This document shows positions 50,322-57,538 of a stretch of 64,000 nucleotides of DNA, in pieces. The stretch is taken from assembly GCA_963805605.1 (NCBI GenBank), contig CAWDUX010000002.1, forward strand, positions 930,001-994,000, given 5' to 3'. Position 1 is the first letter of the stretch; each line of letters starts with the position of its first letter. This DNA is from Actinocatenispora sp963805605. GTDB taxonomy: Bacteria; Actinomycetota; Actinomycetes; Mycobacteriales; Micromonosporaceae. The notes beneath the pieces were generated by a model. The model had not been told where the DNA came from. It searched no databases and saw only the letters and a program-made list of their open reading frames with translations. A program made the translations under genes and the position numbers.

Positions 50322-50684
50322 TCAGCGCCCCTCGGTCTGTGACCGGGTACGCCGCTGCGGCTTCACCATCCGCTCCAGCGCGCGGTCCTCGACGTCCTCG
50401 ACGACCACCTCGACCCGGCGCGGATCACCCACGTCGGCGAGGGTCCGGCCGACCGCGGCGACCACGCCGGTCACGATCGGCTCGAGCGGAAAGGTGTCCA
50501 CCACGACGTGTACCGACACCGCCTCGGGGCCGAGACCCACCCCGGGGACCACTCCGCCGGGGTAGTGCGTGGCCACCGGTACGCCACTGCCCGGTACCAG
50601 CCGGGACACCCCCGGGACGTTGCTGGCCGCCGTGGCGACCGCGCGAGCGAGCGCACCCCGGTCGGCACCGAGCGATGTGCTCAC
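50322..50684 (-). CDS. Small Asp23/Gls24-like protein
   Basis: A 120-aa protein: ALARAVATAASNVPGVSRL, then VSVHVVVDTFPLEPIVTGVVAAVGRTLADVGDPRRVEVVVEDVED, an alpha/beta pattern close to Asp23 proteins but shorter. GTG 50684 has GGAGGAG about 6 nt upstream. It lies directly between a full Asp23 protein and the DUF6286-like protein. Soluble, expected to bind AmaP-like anchors. Confidence 0.7.
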   Translation of the reverse strand: MSTSLGADRGALARAVATAASNVPGVSRLVPGSGVPVATHYPGGVVPGVGLGPEAVSVHVVVDTFPLEPIVTGVVAAVGRTLADVGDPRRVEVVVEDVEDRALERMVKPQRRTRSQTEGR

Positions 50685-50718
50685 CGTCGTCTCCTCCTGC
50701 TCGACCTCCACCCGTGAC

Positions 50719-51249
50719 CTACTGGACCCGGGATTCCCTGGGCTCGTCCTCCTCGCCCTCCACGTAGATGTCGTCGACGTTGATGTTGACCTCGACGACC
50801 CGCAGCCCGGTCATGGCCTCCAACCGGTCGATCACGTTGCGCCGAACCGCTTCGGTGACCTCGACGATGCTCTCCCCGTACCAGGTCACCACGTCCAGGT
50901 CGATGGCGGCTTCGCGCTCCCCGACCTCGACCGAGACGCCCTGGCCTGCCGTCTGGCCGTCGACGCCGCCGGGCACCAGGGACCGCAGCTGCCCCATCCT
51001 GCGGGCCAGCCCCTTACCCATCGAGTACACGCCGGGTATCTCACGGGCGGCCATGCCGGCGACCTTGGCGACCACACCGTCGGCGATCCGGGTCTGGCCG
51101 TGGTCACCGGACAGCGACGCGTGCGCGGTGATACCGGACCTGCCGACCCGTCGACCGGTGGTGGCGTCCGGCTCGCTACGGGCGTGCGGTCCGGAGGAAC
51201 GGTTACCCGAGTTGGTCTGGTCGGTACTGGGAGAGGCTGCGTTGGTCAT
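50719..51249 (-). CDS. Asp23/Gls24-family envelope stress protein
   Basis: A 176-aa protein with a 45-residue Ser/Thr/Gly-rich N-terminus and an Asp23 domain (about 48-165): TRIADGVVAKVAGMAAREIPGVYSMG, AAIDLDVVTWYGESIVEVTEAVRRNVIDRLEAMTGLRVVEVNINVDDIYVE. In S. aureus Asp23 is abundant and membrane-attached through AmaP, counteracting envelope stress. ATG 51249 has AGGAG 5 nt upstream. A 6 x 17-bp tandem repeat precedes it. Confidence 0.9.
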   Translation of the reverse strand: MTNAASPSTDQTNSGNRSSGPHARSEPDATTGRRVGRSGITAHASLSGDHGQTRIADGVVAKVAGMAAREIPGVYSMGKGLARRMGQLRSLVPGGVDGQTAGQGVSVEVGEREAAIDLDVVTWYGESIVEVTEAVRRNVIDRLEAMTGLRVVEVNINVDDIYVEGEEDEPRESRVQ

Positions 51250-51353
51250 CTCACTGCTCCTCGGTCTTGGTTCCTGCCTGTCCTGTCGCGTGTTGCGCCC
51301 TGTCCACCGTCCGGGCCTGGCTGCTGTCCGGGCCGGCCTGCTGTCCGAGTCCA

Positions 51354-51455
51354 CCGGTCGTCCGGGCCCGCCGGTCGTCCGGGCCCGCCGGTCGTCCGGG
51401 CCCGCCGGTCGTCCGGGCCCGCCGGTCGTCCGGGTCAGCCGGTCGTCCGGGTCAG
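51354..51455. repeat. Tandem array of six 17-bp units
   Basis: Six contiguous copies of a 17-bp unit (CCGGTCGTCCGGGCCCG), four identical and the last two ending GGGTCAG, fill 51354-51455. They occupy the gap between the small membrane protein gene and the Asp23 gene, reaching into the stop codon of the former. 17 is not divisible by three, so this is not a coding repeat. GGGCCC and CCGG palindromes recur in each unit. Confidence 0.9.
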
Positions 51456-51637
51456 CGTCTGGAGGAGCTGAACCGATCAGTCAGGTCACCGAGCTTCGGA
51501 TCGCCCTCCAACACCCGCACCACCGCGTATCCCACGAGTCCGGCGGCCACCGCGCCGACCGCGACGAGGAAACCGGTCGTGGCCCACAGCCAGGCGATGA
51601 GCAGGCCGACCAGGAAGCCGTACTGGCGGTGGGACAT
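51452..51637 (-). CDS. Small single- or two-helix membrane protein of the Asp23 cluster
   Basis: A 61-aa protein: MSHRQYGFLVGLLIAWLWATTGFLVAVGAVAAGLVGYAVVRVLEGDPKLGDL, with two hydrophobic stretches and a short charged C-tail (DRFSSSRR). It resembles the DUF2273-type protein found in other Asp23 operons. ATG 51637 has AGGAGG 5 nt upstream. It is the first gene in the cluster transcribed toward the PH-domain gene. Confidence 0.7.
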   Translation of the reverse strand: MSHRQYGFLVGLLIAWLWATTGFLVAVGAVAAGLVGYAVVRVLEGDPKLGDLTDRFSSSRR

Positions 51638-51849
51638 GCTGCCTCCTCCTGCCATGGGGGAACCAGGATCCGGCGGTGCTGCCGGCGGCGGGCTCGGAAC
51701 GCATACCGGTGCTGTCGGTACCGACAACGCGTCCGAACTCGCCGTGTGTCTTCAGGGTGGTACATCACGGGTCATCACCGTGGCGGGATTGAAGAACTTG
51801 TTTGCCGGGTAACACCCATCCACACGGCAACAATCGACAGGGGGATCAG

Positions 51850-52023
51850 ATGGGCATCGACGACAAGTTTGAGAGCAAGAAGGACGAAGTCGTTGGCGAA
51901 GGCAAGGAGCGCCTAGGTGATGCCGTCGGCAACGAACGTCTGCAGGGCGAGGGCGAGCTCCAGAAGGACAAGGGCAAGCTCAAGCAGGCAGGCGAAAAGG
52001 TGAAAGAAGTCTTCAAGGACTGA
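51850..52023 (+). CDS. CsbD-family stress protein
   Basis: A 57-aa, highly charged, helical CsbD-type protein: MGIDDKFESKKDEVVGEGKERLGDAVGN, then LQGEGELQKDKGKLKQAGEKVKEVF. CsbD in Bacillus belongs to the general stress regulon. ATG 51850 has AGGGGG 5 nt upstream, a very strong ribosome binding site. It is divergent from the Asp23-type cluster, fitting a shared stress role. A GGGTAA hexamer at 51808-51813 is the best -10 candidate. Confidence 0.9.
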   Translation: MGIDDKFESKKDEVVGEGKERLGDAVGNERLQGEGELQKDKGKLKQAGEKVKEVFKD

Positions 52024-52212
52024 CGTCCACAACGGACAGTCCAGTATGTACGGGCGGCATCCGCGTGCTACGGCGCTGCGGGTGCCGCCCTGTTGTCTGC
52101 GCCGGTCGCTTCCGCGCAGGTCACCGCGCGTCGCTGCATCTGTCGCGTGCCGCGGGCCGGCGTCGCGGGCCGCGTGTCACATGTCGCGGGCTGGTGCCGA
52201 TGTCGCGTGTCG

Positions 52213-52254
52213 GTGTCGCGGGGCTGGTGTCGCGGGGCTGGTGTCGCGGGGCCG
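52213..52254. repeat. Three tandem 14-bp units in a 290-bp gene-free gap
   Basis: GTGTCGCGGGGCTG occurs at 52213-52226 and 52227-52240 and, with one change, at 52241-52254. The wider gap (52024-52313) between csbD and birA holds further scattered GTCGCGGG/GTCGCGTG pieces and, at its end, a terminator. No gene seen. Probably slippage-prone non-coding DNA. Confidence 0.7.
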
Positions 52255-52257
52255 GCC

Positions 52258-52315
52258 AGTGCTGTGTCCAGAAGGTTCACCGGGCCGGACCGGGCACCTT
52301 CCTGGACACAGCACT
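52258..52315. terminator. Long hairpin terminator for birA/csbD
   Basis: AGTGCTGTGTCCAG-AAGGT (from 52258) pairs with ACCTTCCTGGACACAGCACT (to 52315): 19 paired bases with one bulged C and a GC-rich loop. It includes most of the birA stop codon. Confidence 0.8.
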
Positions 52316-53294
52316 AGCGCACGTGCGTGACGTCGCCGGCGGCAAGTGCGACCGGCGCGCCGTCCTCCGGGGTGACCAGCAGCCGGCCGTCGGCGTCGAT
52401 GTCGGTGGCGGTACCGGTCAGGAACTCCCCGCCCGGAAGTTCCACCCGCACCGTACGGCCCAGCGTCACGCAGTCGGCGCGGTAACCGGCGGCCAGTCCG
52501 CTGTCGACCGGGTCACCGGCGGCCGCACGGAACCGCCCGTACCAGGTGGCGAGTTCCCGCAGCAGACCGCGCAACAACGGATCCCGGTCGGTACAGCTGG
52601 CCCCGGACAGTTCCAGCGACGTCGCGTCCGCCCGGGGCAGTTCGTCGGCGCGCAGCGTCACGTTCAGCCCGATACCCAGTACCACCGCGGGCGCCGAGCC
52701 ACCCGGATCCGGTACCGCTTCGGCAAGGATTCCGGCGCACTTCGCGCTCGGTAGCGCGGCGGCGTCCCGACCCGCGCCGCTCGCCCCCGCGCCGCTCGCC
52801 CCCGCGCCGCTCGGGCCCGCGCCGTCGTCGGTCGGCATCGGCTCGTCGTCCGGGCCTGCCGCGCGAGCGACCAGCAGGTCGTTCGGCCACTTCAGCGCCA
52901 CCTCGAGAAGGGCCAGCCGGCGTACCGTGCCGACCAGCGCCAGGCCGGCCAGCAGCGGCAGCCAACCGTACCGGGCCGCAGGCACCGGCGGACGTCCATG
53001 TTCGGGGTCCTCGCGACCCGGGCGCAGCAGCACGCTGACATGCAGGCCTGCCCTCGGCGGTGACGTCCACACCCGACCCAGCCGGCCGCGACCCGCATCC
53101 TGCTGCTCAGCCACCAGCACGACGCCCTCCGGCGCACCGTCGGCCGCCGCCGCGACCAGGTCGGCGTTGGTCGAACCGGTCCGCTGCACCACCTCGACCT
53201 GCGTCCACAACTCCCCGGGCCGTACCAGCGCCCGACGTAGCGCTGTCTCCGACAACGGCGGACGGGTCAGGTCGGAGTACTGCGAGTCAGCCAC
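52314..53294 (-). CDS. birA: Biotin-[acetyl-CoA-carboxylase] ligase, monofunctional
   Basis: A 326-aa biotin protein ligase. RTGSTNADLVAAAADG, EQQDAGRGRLGRVWTSPPRAGLHVSVLLRP (biotin/ATP loop) and LKWPNDLLV are signature motifs; VVLGIGLNV follows, with an SH3-like C-domain. It lacks the N-terminal HTH of E. coli BirA, so it is not a repressor. A low-complexity insert (SGAG repeated three times near residue 160) sits on a surface loop. It biotinylates the carboxylase alpha subunit; the beta and epsilon genes lie divergently next to it. Confidence 0.9.
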   Translation of the reverse strand: MADSQYSDLTRPPLSETALRRALVRPGELWTQVEVVQRTGSTNADLVAAAADGAPEGVVLVAEQQDAGRGRLGRVWTSPPRAGLHVSVLLRPGREDPEHGRPPVPAARYGWLPLLAGLALVGTVRRLALLEVALKWPNDLLVARAAGPDDEPMPTDDGAGPSGAGASGAGASGAGRDAAALPSAKCAGILAEAVPDPGGSAPAVVLGIGLNVTLRADELPRADATSLELSGASCTDRDPLLRGLLRELATWYGRFRAAAGDPVDSGLAAGYRADCVTLGRTVRVELPGGEFLTGTATDIDADGRLLVTPEDGAPVALAAGDVTHVR

Positions 53295-53389
53295 CCGGCA
53301 AGCCTAGAAGGCCGGCTCAGCGCCCTGCCGGCAGCCATGCGCCGGACGGCGCCCACCCACGCCGGGCCACCGCACCGCCCGCCGACTGC

Positions 53390-53535
53390 GGGCTGTTTCC
53401 CCGAAAAAGTGGTTTTGTCACAAATATTGAAGGCGGACTTTGGGGGACAATGCACCCCCGAATGCCCGGAAAAGAGCATTTGCCCGTAATGTTCGTTTCC
53501 GCAAAAAGGACTTTACCCTTATTCAGGGAAAATGC
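53390..53535. repeat. Dispersed AT-rich repeat, two diverged tandem copies (copies 2 and 3)
   Basis: Copy 2 (53390-53453) begins GGGCTGTTTCCCCGAAAAAG and has TTTTGTCAC; 27 of its first 32 bases match copy 1 at 11481. It ends GGGGGACAATGC. Copy 3 (53476-53535) keeps the ends GCATTTGCCC and TTCAGGGAAAATGC but has a diverged middle. Both lie in the 513-bp gap between divergent birA and the carboxylase beta gene; the rest of this gap (53295-53389 and 53536-53807) shows no gene, only a TACGAT promoter element at 53795-53800. Confidence 0.7.
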
Positions 53536-53807
53536 CCCGCGCATGTCGTGGCAAAAATCGCCGCGGGAGCCCACTCGCCCCCGGCGGTGCCCTCAATGAA
53601 CGGCGTTGGCCGTCAGGTCATGATCGACACGAGGAGGAGGCGCCGGTACGGGAGCGCAGTACGCCGCCCGTGCGCGGCTCCGCTCTCCCGCACCTGACGT
53701 GTCGATCTTGCCGTCCGGAGCGCCTGCGATACACACCGCTACGTTCTGCTGGTCCGGAAGCTGATGAGGGCGAGCCTGCTGGCGTCGGGCCGACTACGAT
53801 CCGGGGC

Positions 53808-55421
53808 GTGAGCGCTGAGCCCGCCGAACCCGGCACCCCTGAACCCGCTGGTCCGGACATCCACACCACCGCCGGTAAGATCGCCGATCTGATGCGACGT
53901 ACCGAGGACGCGGTGCATGCAGGGTCGGCCAGGGCGGTGGAGAAGCAGCACGCCCGCGGTAAGAAGACCGCGCGGGAACGCATCGCGCTGCTGCTCGACG
54001 AGGGTTCGTTCACCGAACTCGACGAGCTGGCCCGGCACCGCTCGGCGAACTTCGGTCTGGCCGCCAACCGGCCGTACGGCGACGGGGTGGTGACCGGCTA
54101 CGGCACTGTCGACGGCCGGCCGGTGGCGGTGTTCAGCCAGGACTTCACCGTGTTCGGCGGTTCGCTGGGCGAGGTGTACGGCGAGAAGATCTGCAAGGTG
54201 ATGGACCTGGCCGCGAAGACCGGCTGCCCGATCGTCGGCATCAACGACGGCGGCGGCGCGCGCATCCAGGAAGGCGTGGTGGCGCTCGGCCTGTTCGCCG
54301 AGATCTTCCGCCGCAACGTCAAGGCATCCGGGGTCATCCCGCAGGTCTCGCTGATCCTCGGTCCGGCGGCCGGCGGCGCGGTCTACTCCCCCGCCATCAC
54401 CGACTTCACCGTGATGGTGGACAAGACCTCGCACATGTTCATCACCGGACCCGACGTGATCAAGACCGTCACCGGCGAGGACATCGACTTCGAACAGCTG
54501 GGCGGGGCCCGTACGCACAACACGAAGTCGGGCAACGCGCACTACCTGGCGGCGGACGAGGAGGATGCCATCTCCTACGTACGTCAGCTGCTGTCCTACC
54601 TGCCCAGCAACAACATGGACGAACCACCGACGTACTCCGATGTGGACTGTCCACTGGAGATCACCGAGACCGACCGGGAACTCGACGTTCTCATCCCGGA
54701 CTCGGCGAACCAGCCGTACGACATGCACACGGTGCTGGAGCACGTACTCGACGACGGCGAGTTCTGCGAGGTGCAGGCGCTGTACGCACCGAACATCGTG
54801 TGCGGTTTCGGCCGGGTCGAGGGTCACCCCGTCGGTGTGGTCGCCAACCAGCCGATGCACTTCGCCGGCTGCCTGGACATCGGCGCGTCGGAGAAGGCGG
54901 CCCGGTTCGTCCGCACCTGCGACGCCTTCAACGTGCCGGTACTGACCTTTGTGGACGTACCGGGTTTCCTGCCGGGCACCGACCAGGAGTGGAACGGCAT
55001 CATCCGGCGCGGCGCGAAACTGCTGTACGCCTACGCGGAGGCGACCGTTCCGCTGGTCACGCTGATCACCCGCAAGGCGTACGGCGGGGCATACGACGTG
55101 ATGGGTTCCAAGCATCTGGGCGCCGACCTGAACTTCGCCTGGCCGACCGCGCAGATCGCGGTGATGGGCGCGCAGGGCGCGGTGAACATCCTGCACCGGC
55201 GCACCCTGGCCGACGCACAGGACCCGGACGCCAAGCGCGCCGAGCTGATCACCGAGTACGAGGACACGCTGTGCAATCCGTACGTGGCCGCCGAACGCGG
55301 CTACGTCGACGCGGTGATCGCCCCGGCACAGACCCGGTTGGCGCTGACCCGCGCGCTGCGGGTGCTGCGCGGCAAGCGAGAAGCCAATCCGCCCCGCAAG
55401 CACGGCAACATTCCACTGTAG
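53808..55421 (+). CDS. Acyl-CoA carboxylase beta subunit (propionyl-CoA type)
   Basis: A 537-aa carboxyltransferase that moves the carboxyl group from biotin to acetyl- or propionyl-CoA. Conserved parts include ARERIALLLDEGSFTELDELARHRSANFGL, GVVTGYGTVDGRPVAVFSQDFTVFGGSLGE, INDGGGARIQEGVVAL, GPAAGGAVYSPAITDF and VPGFLPGTDQEWNGIIRRGAKLLYAYAEATVPLVTLITRKAYGGAYDVMGSKHLGAD, which bind CoA and biotin. Similar to PccB/AccD5. GTG 53808 lies 7 nt after TACGAT, so the message may be leaderless. No alpha subunit is found nearby. Confidence 0.95.
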   Translation: MSAEPAEPGTPEPAGPDIHTTAGKIADLMRRTEDAVHAGSARAVEKQHARGKKTARERIALLLDEGSFTELDELARHRSANFGLAANRPYGDGVVTGYGTVDGRPVAVFSQDFTVFGGSLGEVYGEKICKVMDLAAKTGCPIVGINDGGGARIQEGVVALGLFAEIFRRNVKASGVIPQVSLILGPAAGGAVYSPAITDFTVMVDKTSHMFITGPDVIKTVTGEDIDFEQLGGARTHNTKSGNAHYLAADEEDAISYVRQLLSYLPSNNMDEPPTYSDVDCPLEITETDRELDVLIPDSANQPYDMHTVLEHVLDDGEFCEVQALYAPNIVCGFGRVEGHPVGVVANQPMHFAGCLDIGASEKAARFVRTCDAFNVPVLTFVDVPGFLPGTDQEWNGIIRRGAKLLYAYAEATVPLVTLITRKAYGGAYDVMGSKHLGADLNFAWPTAQIAVMGAQGAVNILHRRTLADAQDPDAKRAELITEYEDTLCNPYVAAERGYVDAVIAPAQTRLALTRALRVLRGKREANPPRKHGNIPL

Positions 55422-55432
55422 AGGAGTCCATC

Positions 55433-55636
55433 GTGGAGGCACCGTCGTTGTCGGTGGTGCGCGGTCGACCGACCGCCGAGGAGCTTGCCGCGCTGGTCGC
55501 CGTCCTGGCGGCGCGCGGTGCGCCGGAGCCTGCCGGCCCGCCGCCGGTACCCTCGCTGTGGCGCGACCACGGCGCCCGGCTGGGCGTGCTCACCCCCGGC
55601 CCGCTGGCCTGGCGGGCCAGCTTCCGCCCGCACTGA
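55433..55636 (+). CDS. accE: Acyl-CoA carboxylase epsilon subunit
   Basis: A 67-aa actinobacteria-specific subunit that stabilises the alpha-beta complex: LSVVRGRPTAEELAALVAVLAARG, then PSLWRDHGARLG and the end GPLAWRASF, all family features. GTG 55433 has GAGGAG about 6 nt upstream and lies 11 bp after the beta gene, so it is co-expressed. Confidence 0.85.
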   Translation: MEAPSLSVVRGRPTAEELAALVAVLAARGAPEPAGPPPVPSLWRDHGARLGVLTPGPLAWRASFRPH

Positions 55637-55805
55637 TCCGGCCGCACCTCGCGGACCCGATGCCTGCCGGCCGGGCGAGCATTCGTCGACGCGGACATTC
55701 GGGACGTACGCGGTGAGTTCCCGGGATCGGTGTGCGGTGCTGGTGTCCACACCGGTAGCGGGATGCGTGGCGGAGGCGGCATCGGGGCGCTGGTACGGTC
55801 CAGCC

Positions 55806-56474
55806 ATGTCTGCTGCCTCCGACCGGTTCCCCGGTCCCGTCACCGCCGCGGATGTCACCGAGGCTGTCGACCACGCGGTCGCGGCGCTGAGCGCGGCGGC
55901 CAGCGCCGACTGGAGTGTCCCGGCCGCCGGTCTGGTCTGGACCTGCTGGGAGACCGCCGAACATCTCTGCGACGACCTGTTCTCCTACGCCGCCCAGATC
56001 GGTCCGAAGGCGCCGTCGTTGGAGAAGGTGCTGCCGCTGCGGTGGAAGCGCGAGTACCCGGAGGGGCCGGCGAACGCCCTTTTCGTGGACCGGGAGGCCG
56101 GGCCCGAAGGTCTGCTGCAGGTGCTGGAGGCCGGCGGTGCGATCCTGGCCGCGATGGTTGCCGCCACCCCCGCCACGGTCCGGTCCCATCACGTCTACGG
56201 CGCCGCCGATCCGGAAGGGTTCGGTGCGATGGGTGTGGTGGAGACGCTGGCACACACCTTCGACGTCGCCACCGGCCTCGGCGTCGCCTGGGACCCACCG
56301 GGCGAGCTGTGCGACCGGGCGCTGTACCGGCTGTTCCCGGACGCGCCGGACGATCCGGACCGCTGGCAGGTTCTGCTGTGGTGCACCGGACGCGGTGAGC
56401 TGCCCGGCCGACCGCGCCGGACCGACTGGCGATGGCACGGCGAGGTCCGTACCGATCAGGGGCGGTCGGCGTGA
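55806..56474 (+). CDS. Maleylpyruvate isomerase-type (DinB-like) mycothiol-dependent protein
   Basis: A 222-aa DinB-like helical-bundle protein. WTCWETAEHLCDDLFSYAAQIG has a His within the conserved first-half pattern, and GFGAMGVVETLAHTFDVATGLGV the second (His ligand of a metal site). Members use mycothiol in isomerase or transferase reactions. It overlaps maf by 4 bp (GTGA), so the two are coupled. An insertion between the carboxylase epsilon and maf genes compared with many actinobacteria. Confidence 0.75.
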   Translation: MSAASDRFPGPVTAADVTEAVDHAVAALSAAASADWSVPAAGLVWTCWETAEHLCDDLFSYAAQIGPKAPSLEKVLPLRWKREYPEGPANALFVDREAGPEGLLQVLEAGGAILAAMVAATPATVRSHHVYGAADPEGFGAMGVVETLAHTFDVATGLGVAWDPPGELCDRALYRLFPDAPDDPDRWQVLLWCTGRGELPGRPRRTDWRWHGEVRTDQGRSA

Positions 56475-57076
56475 GCGCGCCGCGGTTCGTACTGGCCTCG
56501 GCGAGCCCGGCGCGGCTGACCACGTTACGGGCGGCCGGGTTCGCGCCGGAGGTGATCGTCAGCGGGGTGGACGAGTCGGTGGTGTCGGCGCCCGGTACCG
56601 CCGAACTGTGTCAGGAACTGGCCCGTCTCAAGTGCGTCGCCGTGTCCGGGCGGGCCGCCACGACCGGCGCGCTCGTGCTGGGCTGCGACTCGATGCTGGA
56701 GTTCGAGGGCGGGTCGTACGGCAAGCCGACGGACGCGGCCGACGCGACCGCCCGGTGGCGTCGGATGCGGGGTCGCTCCGGCGTACTGCACTCCGGTCAC
56801 CACCTGATCGACAACCGCGCACCGGGTGGCCGTTCGGTCAGCGCCGTGGCCTCCACCGTCGTGCACTTCGCCGAGTTGACCGATGCGGAGATCGCCACGT
56901 ATGTGGCCAGCGGCGAACCGCTCAGGGTGGCGGGCGCGTTCACCATCGATGGCCTGGGCGCACCGTTTGTGTCCAGTGTGGAGGGTGACCCGGGCACCGT
57001 GGTCGGCGTGTCGCTTCCGTTGCTGCGCAGCATGTTCACCAAGCTGGACCTGTCCGTCACCGACTTCTGGACGTGA
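56471..57076 (+). CDS. maf: Maf-like nucleoside triphosphate pyrophosphatase
   Basis: A 201-aa house-cleaning enzyme hydrolysing modified or canonical NTPs. FVLASASPARLTTLRAAGFAPEVIVSGVDES starts the protein; VLGCDSMLEFEGGSYGKPTDAADATARWRRMRGRSGVLHSGHHLI has the catalytic Asp and GKP. GTG 56471 overlaps the upstream stop. Typical neighbour of carboxylase genes in actinobacteria. Confidence 0.95.
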   Translation: MSAPRFVLASASPARLTTLRAAGFAPEVIVSGVDESVVSAPGTAELCQELARLKCVAVSGRAATTGALVLGCDSMLEFEGGSYGKPTDAADATARWRRMRGRSGVLHSGHHLIDNRAPGGRSVSAVASTVVHFAELTDAEIATYVASGEPLRVAGAFTIDGLGAPFVSSVEGDPGTVVGVSLPLLRSMFTKLDLSVTDFWT

Positions 57077-57090
57077 CAGCCTGACGCTGC

Positions 57091-57119
57091 GGGCTGCGGC
57101 GGCCGGGCCGCCGCAGCCC
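57091..57119. terminator. Hairpin terminator after maf
   Basis: GGGCTGCGGCGG (57091-57102) and CCGCCGCAGCCC (57108-57119) form a perfect 12-bp stem with a 5-nt loop, between convergent maf and the 90-aa hypothetical gene. Confidence 0.8.
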
Positions 57120-57129
57120 ACAGTGTCGG

Positions 57130-57402
57130 TCACAGCCAGGTGAGTTTCACCGGATAGAGCTGGCTCCAGCGTTCCTCGGCCAGCTCCGCATCCTGCGAGC
57201 GCGCGGTGTCCAGCGTCCCGTCCTCGCCGAACCGGTAGAGCAGCGCGTGCCCGTCCACCATGCAACCCCACCACACCACCCGGCTGTCGGGCTGGCAGAC
57301 AGCGACGTACTCGCCGTAGTCCGGGTCGTCCTCGTCGAGCACCAGCGCGAACTGCCGCGGCACCGCCGGCATCGGCACTGTGGTATCGATCTTCGTCGTC
57401 AT
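57130..57402 (-). CDS. Hypothetical protein, 90 aa
   Basis: A 90-aa soluble protein: RQFALVLDEDDPDYGEYVAVCQPDSRVVWWGCMVDGHALLYRFGEDGTLDTARSQ. Beta-rich with a Trp-Trp pair; no family recognised. ATG 57402 has AGGTGTGAG upstream. It is divergent from an XRE regulator gene across a 136-bp gap and may be its target. One possibility is a small adaptor protein of the XRE-linked type. Confidence 0.6.
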   Translation of the reverse strand: MTTKIDTTVPMPAVPRQFALVLDEDDPDYGEYVAVCQPDSRVVWWGCMVDGHALLYRFGEDGTLDTARSQDAELAEERWSQLYPVKLTWL

Positions 57403-57491
57403 CTCACACCTCATTCTGTCCAGATCGGCCCCCATGGAGGGGATCCGTCCCTTCACAATGCAGCTACACTTAGTGCGCAATCAGATGCGAA

Positions 57492-57523
57492 GTGTCCGAC
57501 ACGCGTCCGCGGACGGCGGACAC
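57492..57523. promoter_or_regulatory. Nested inverted repeats before the XRE gene
   Basis: GTGTCCG (57492-57498) and CGGACAC (57517-57523) flank the perfect palindrome GTCCGCGGAC (57505-57514). They lie 16 bp before the XRE start, between it and the divergent 90-aa gene, and could be an autoregulatory operator or a leader hairpin. Confidence 0.45.
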
Positions 57524-57538
57524 GATGGGGGAGCTGGC

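Noticed and set aside
51354..51455. CRISPR array
   Set aside because: The 17-bp units are contiguous without spacers and no cas genes are present; a simple tandem repeat.
52100..52257. RNA gene in the GTCGCGGG-rich gap
   Set aside because: The sequence is made of degenerate GTGTCGCGGG repeats and shows no tRNA or known RNA fold.
53396..53697. Small proteins read from the repeat region near 53.4 kb
   Set aside because: Several short frames exist, but they are translations of the dispersed repeat with no ribosome binding site or codon bias.
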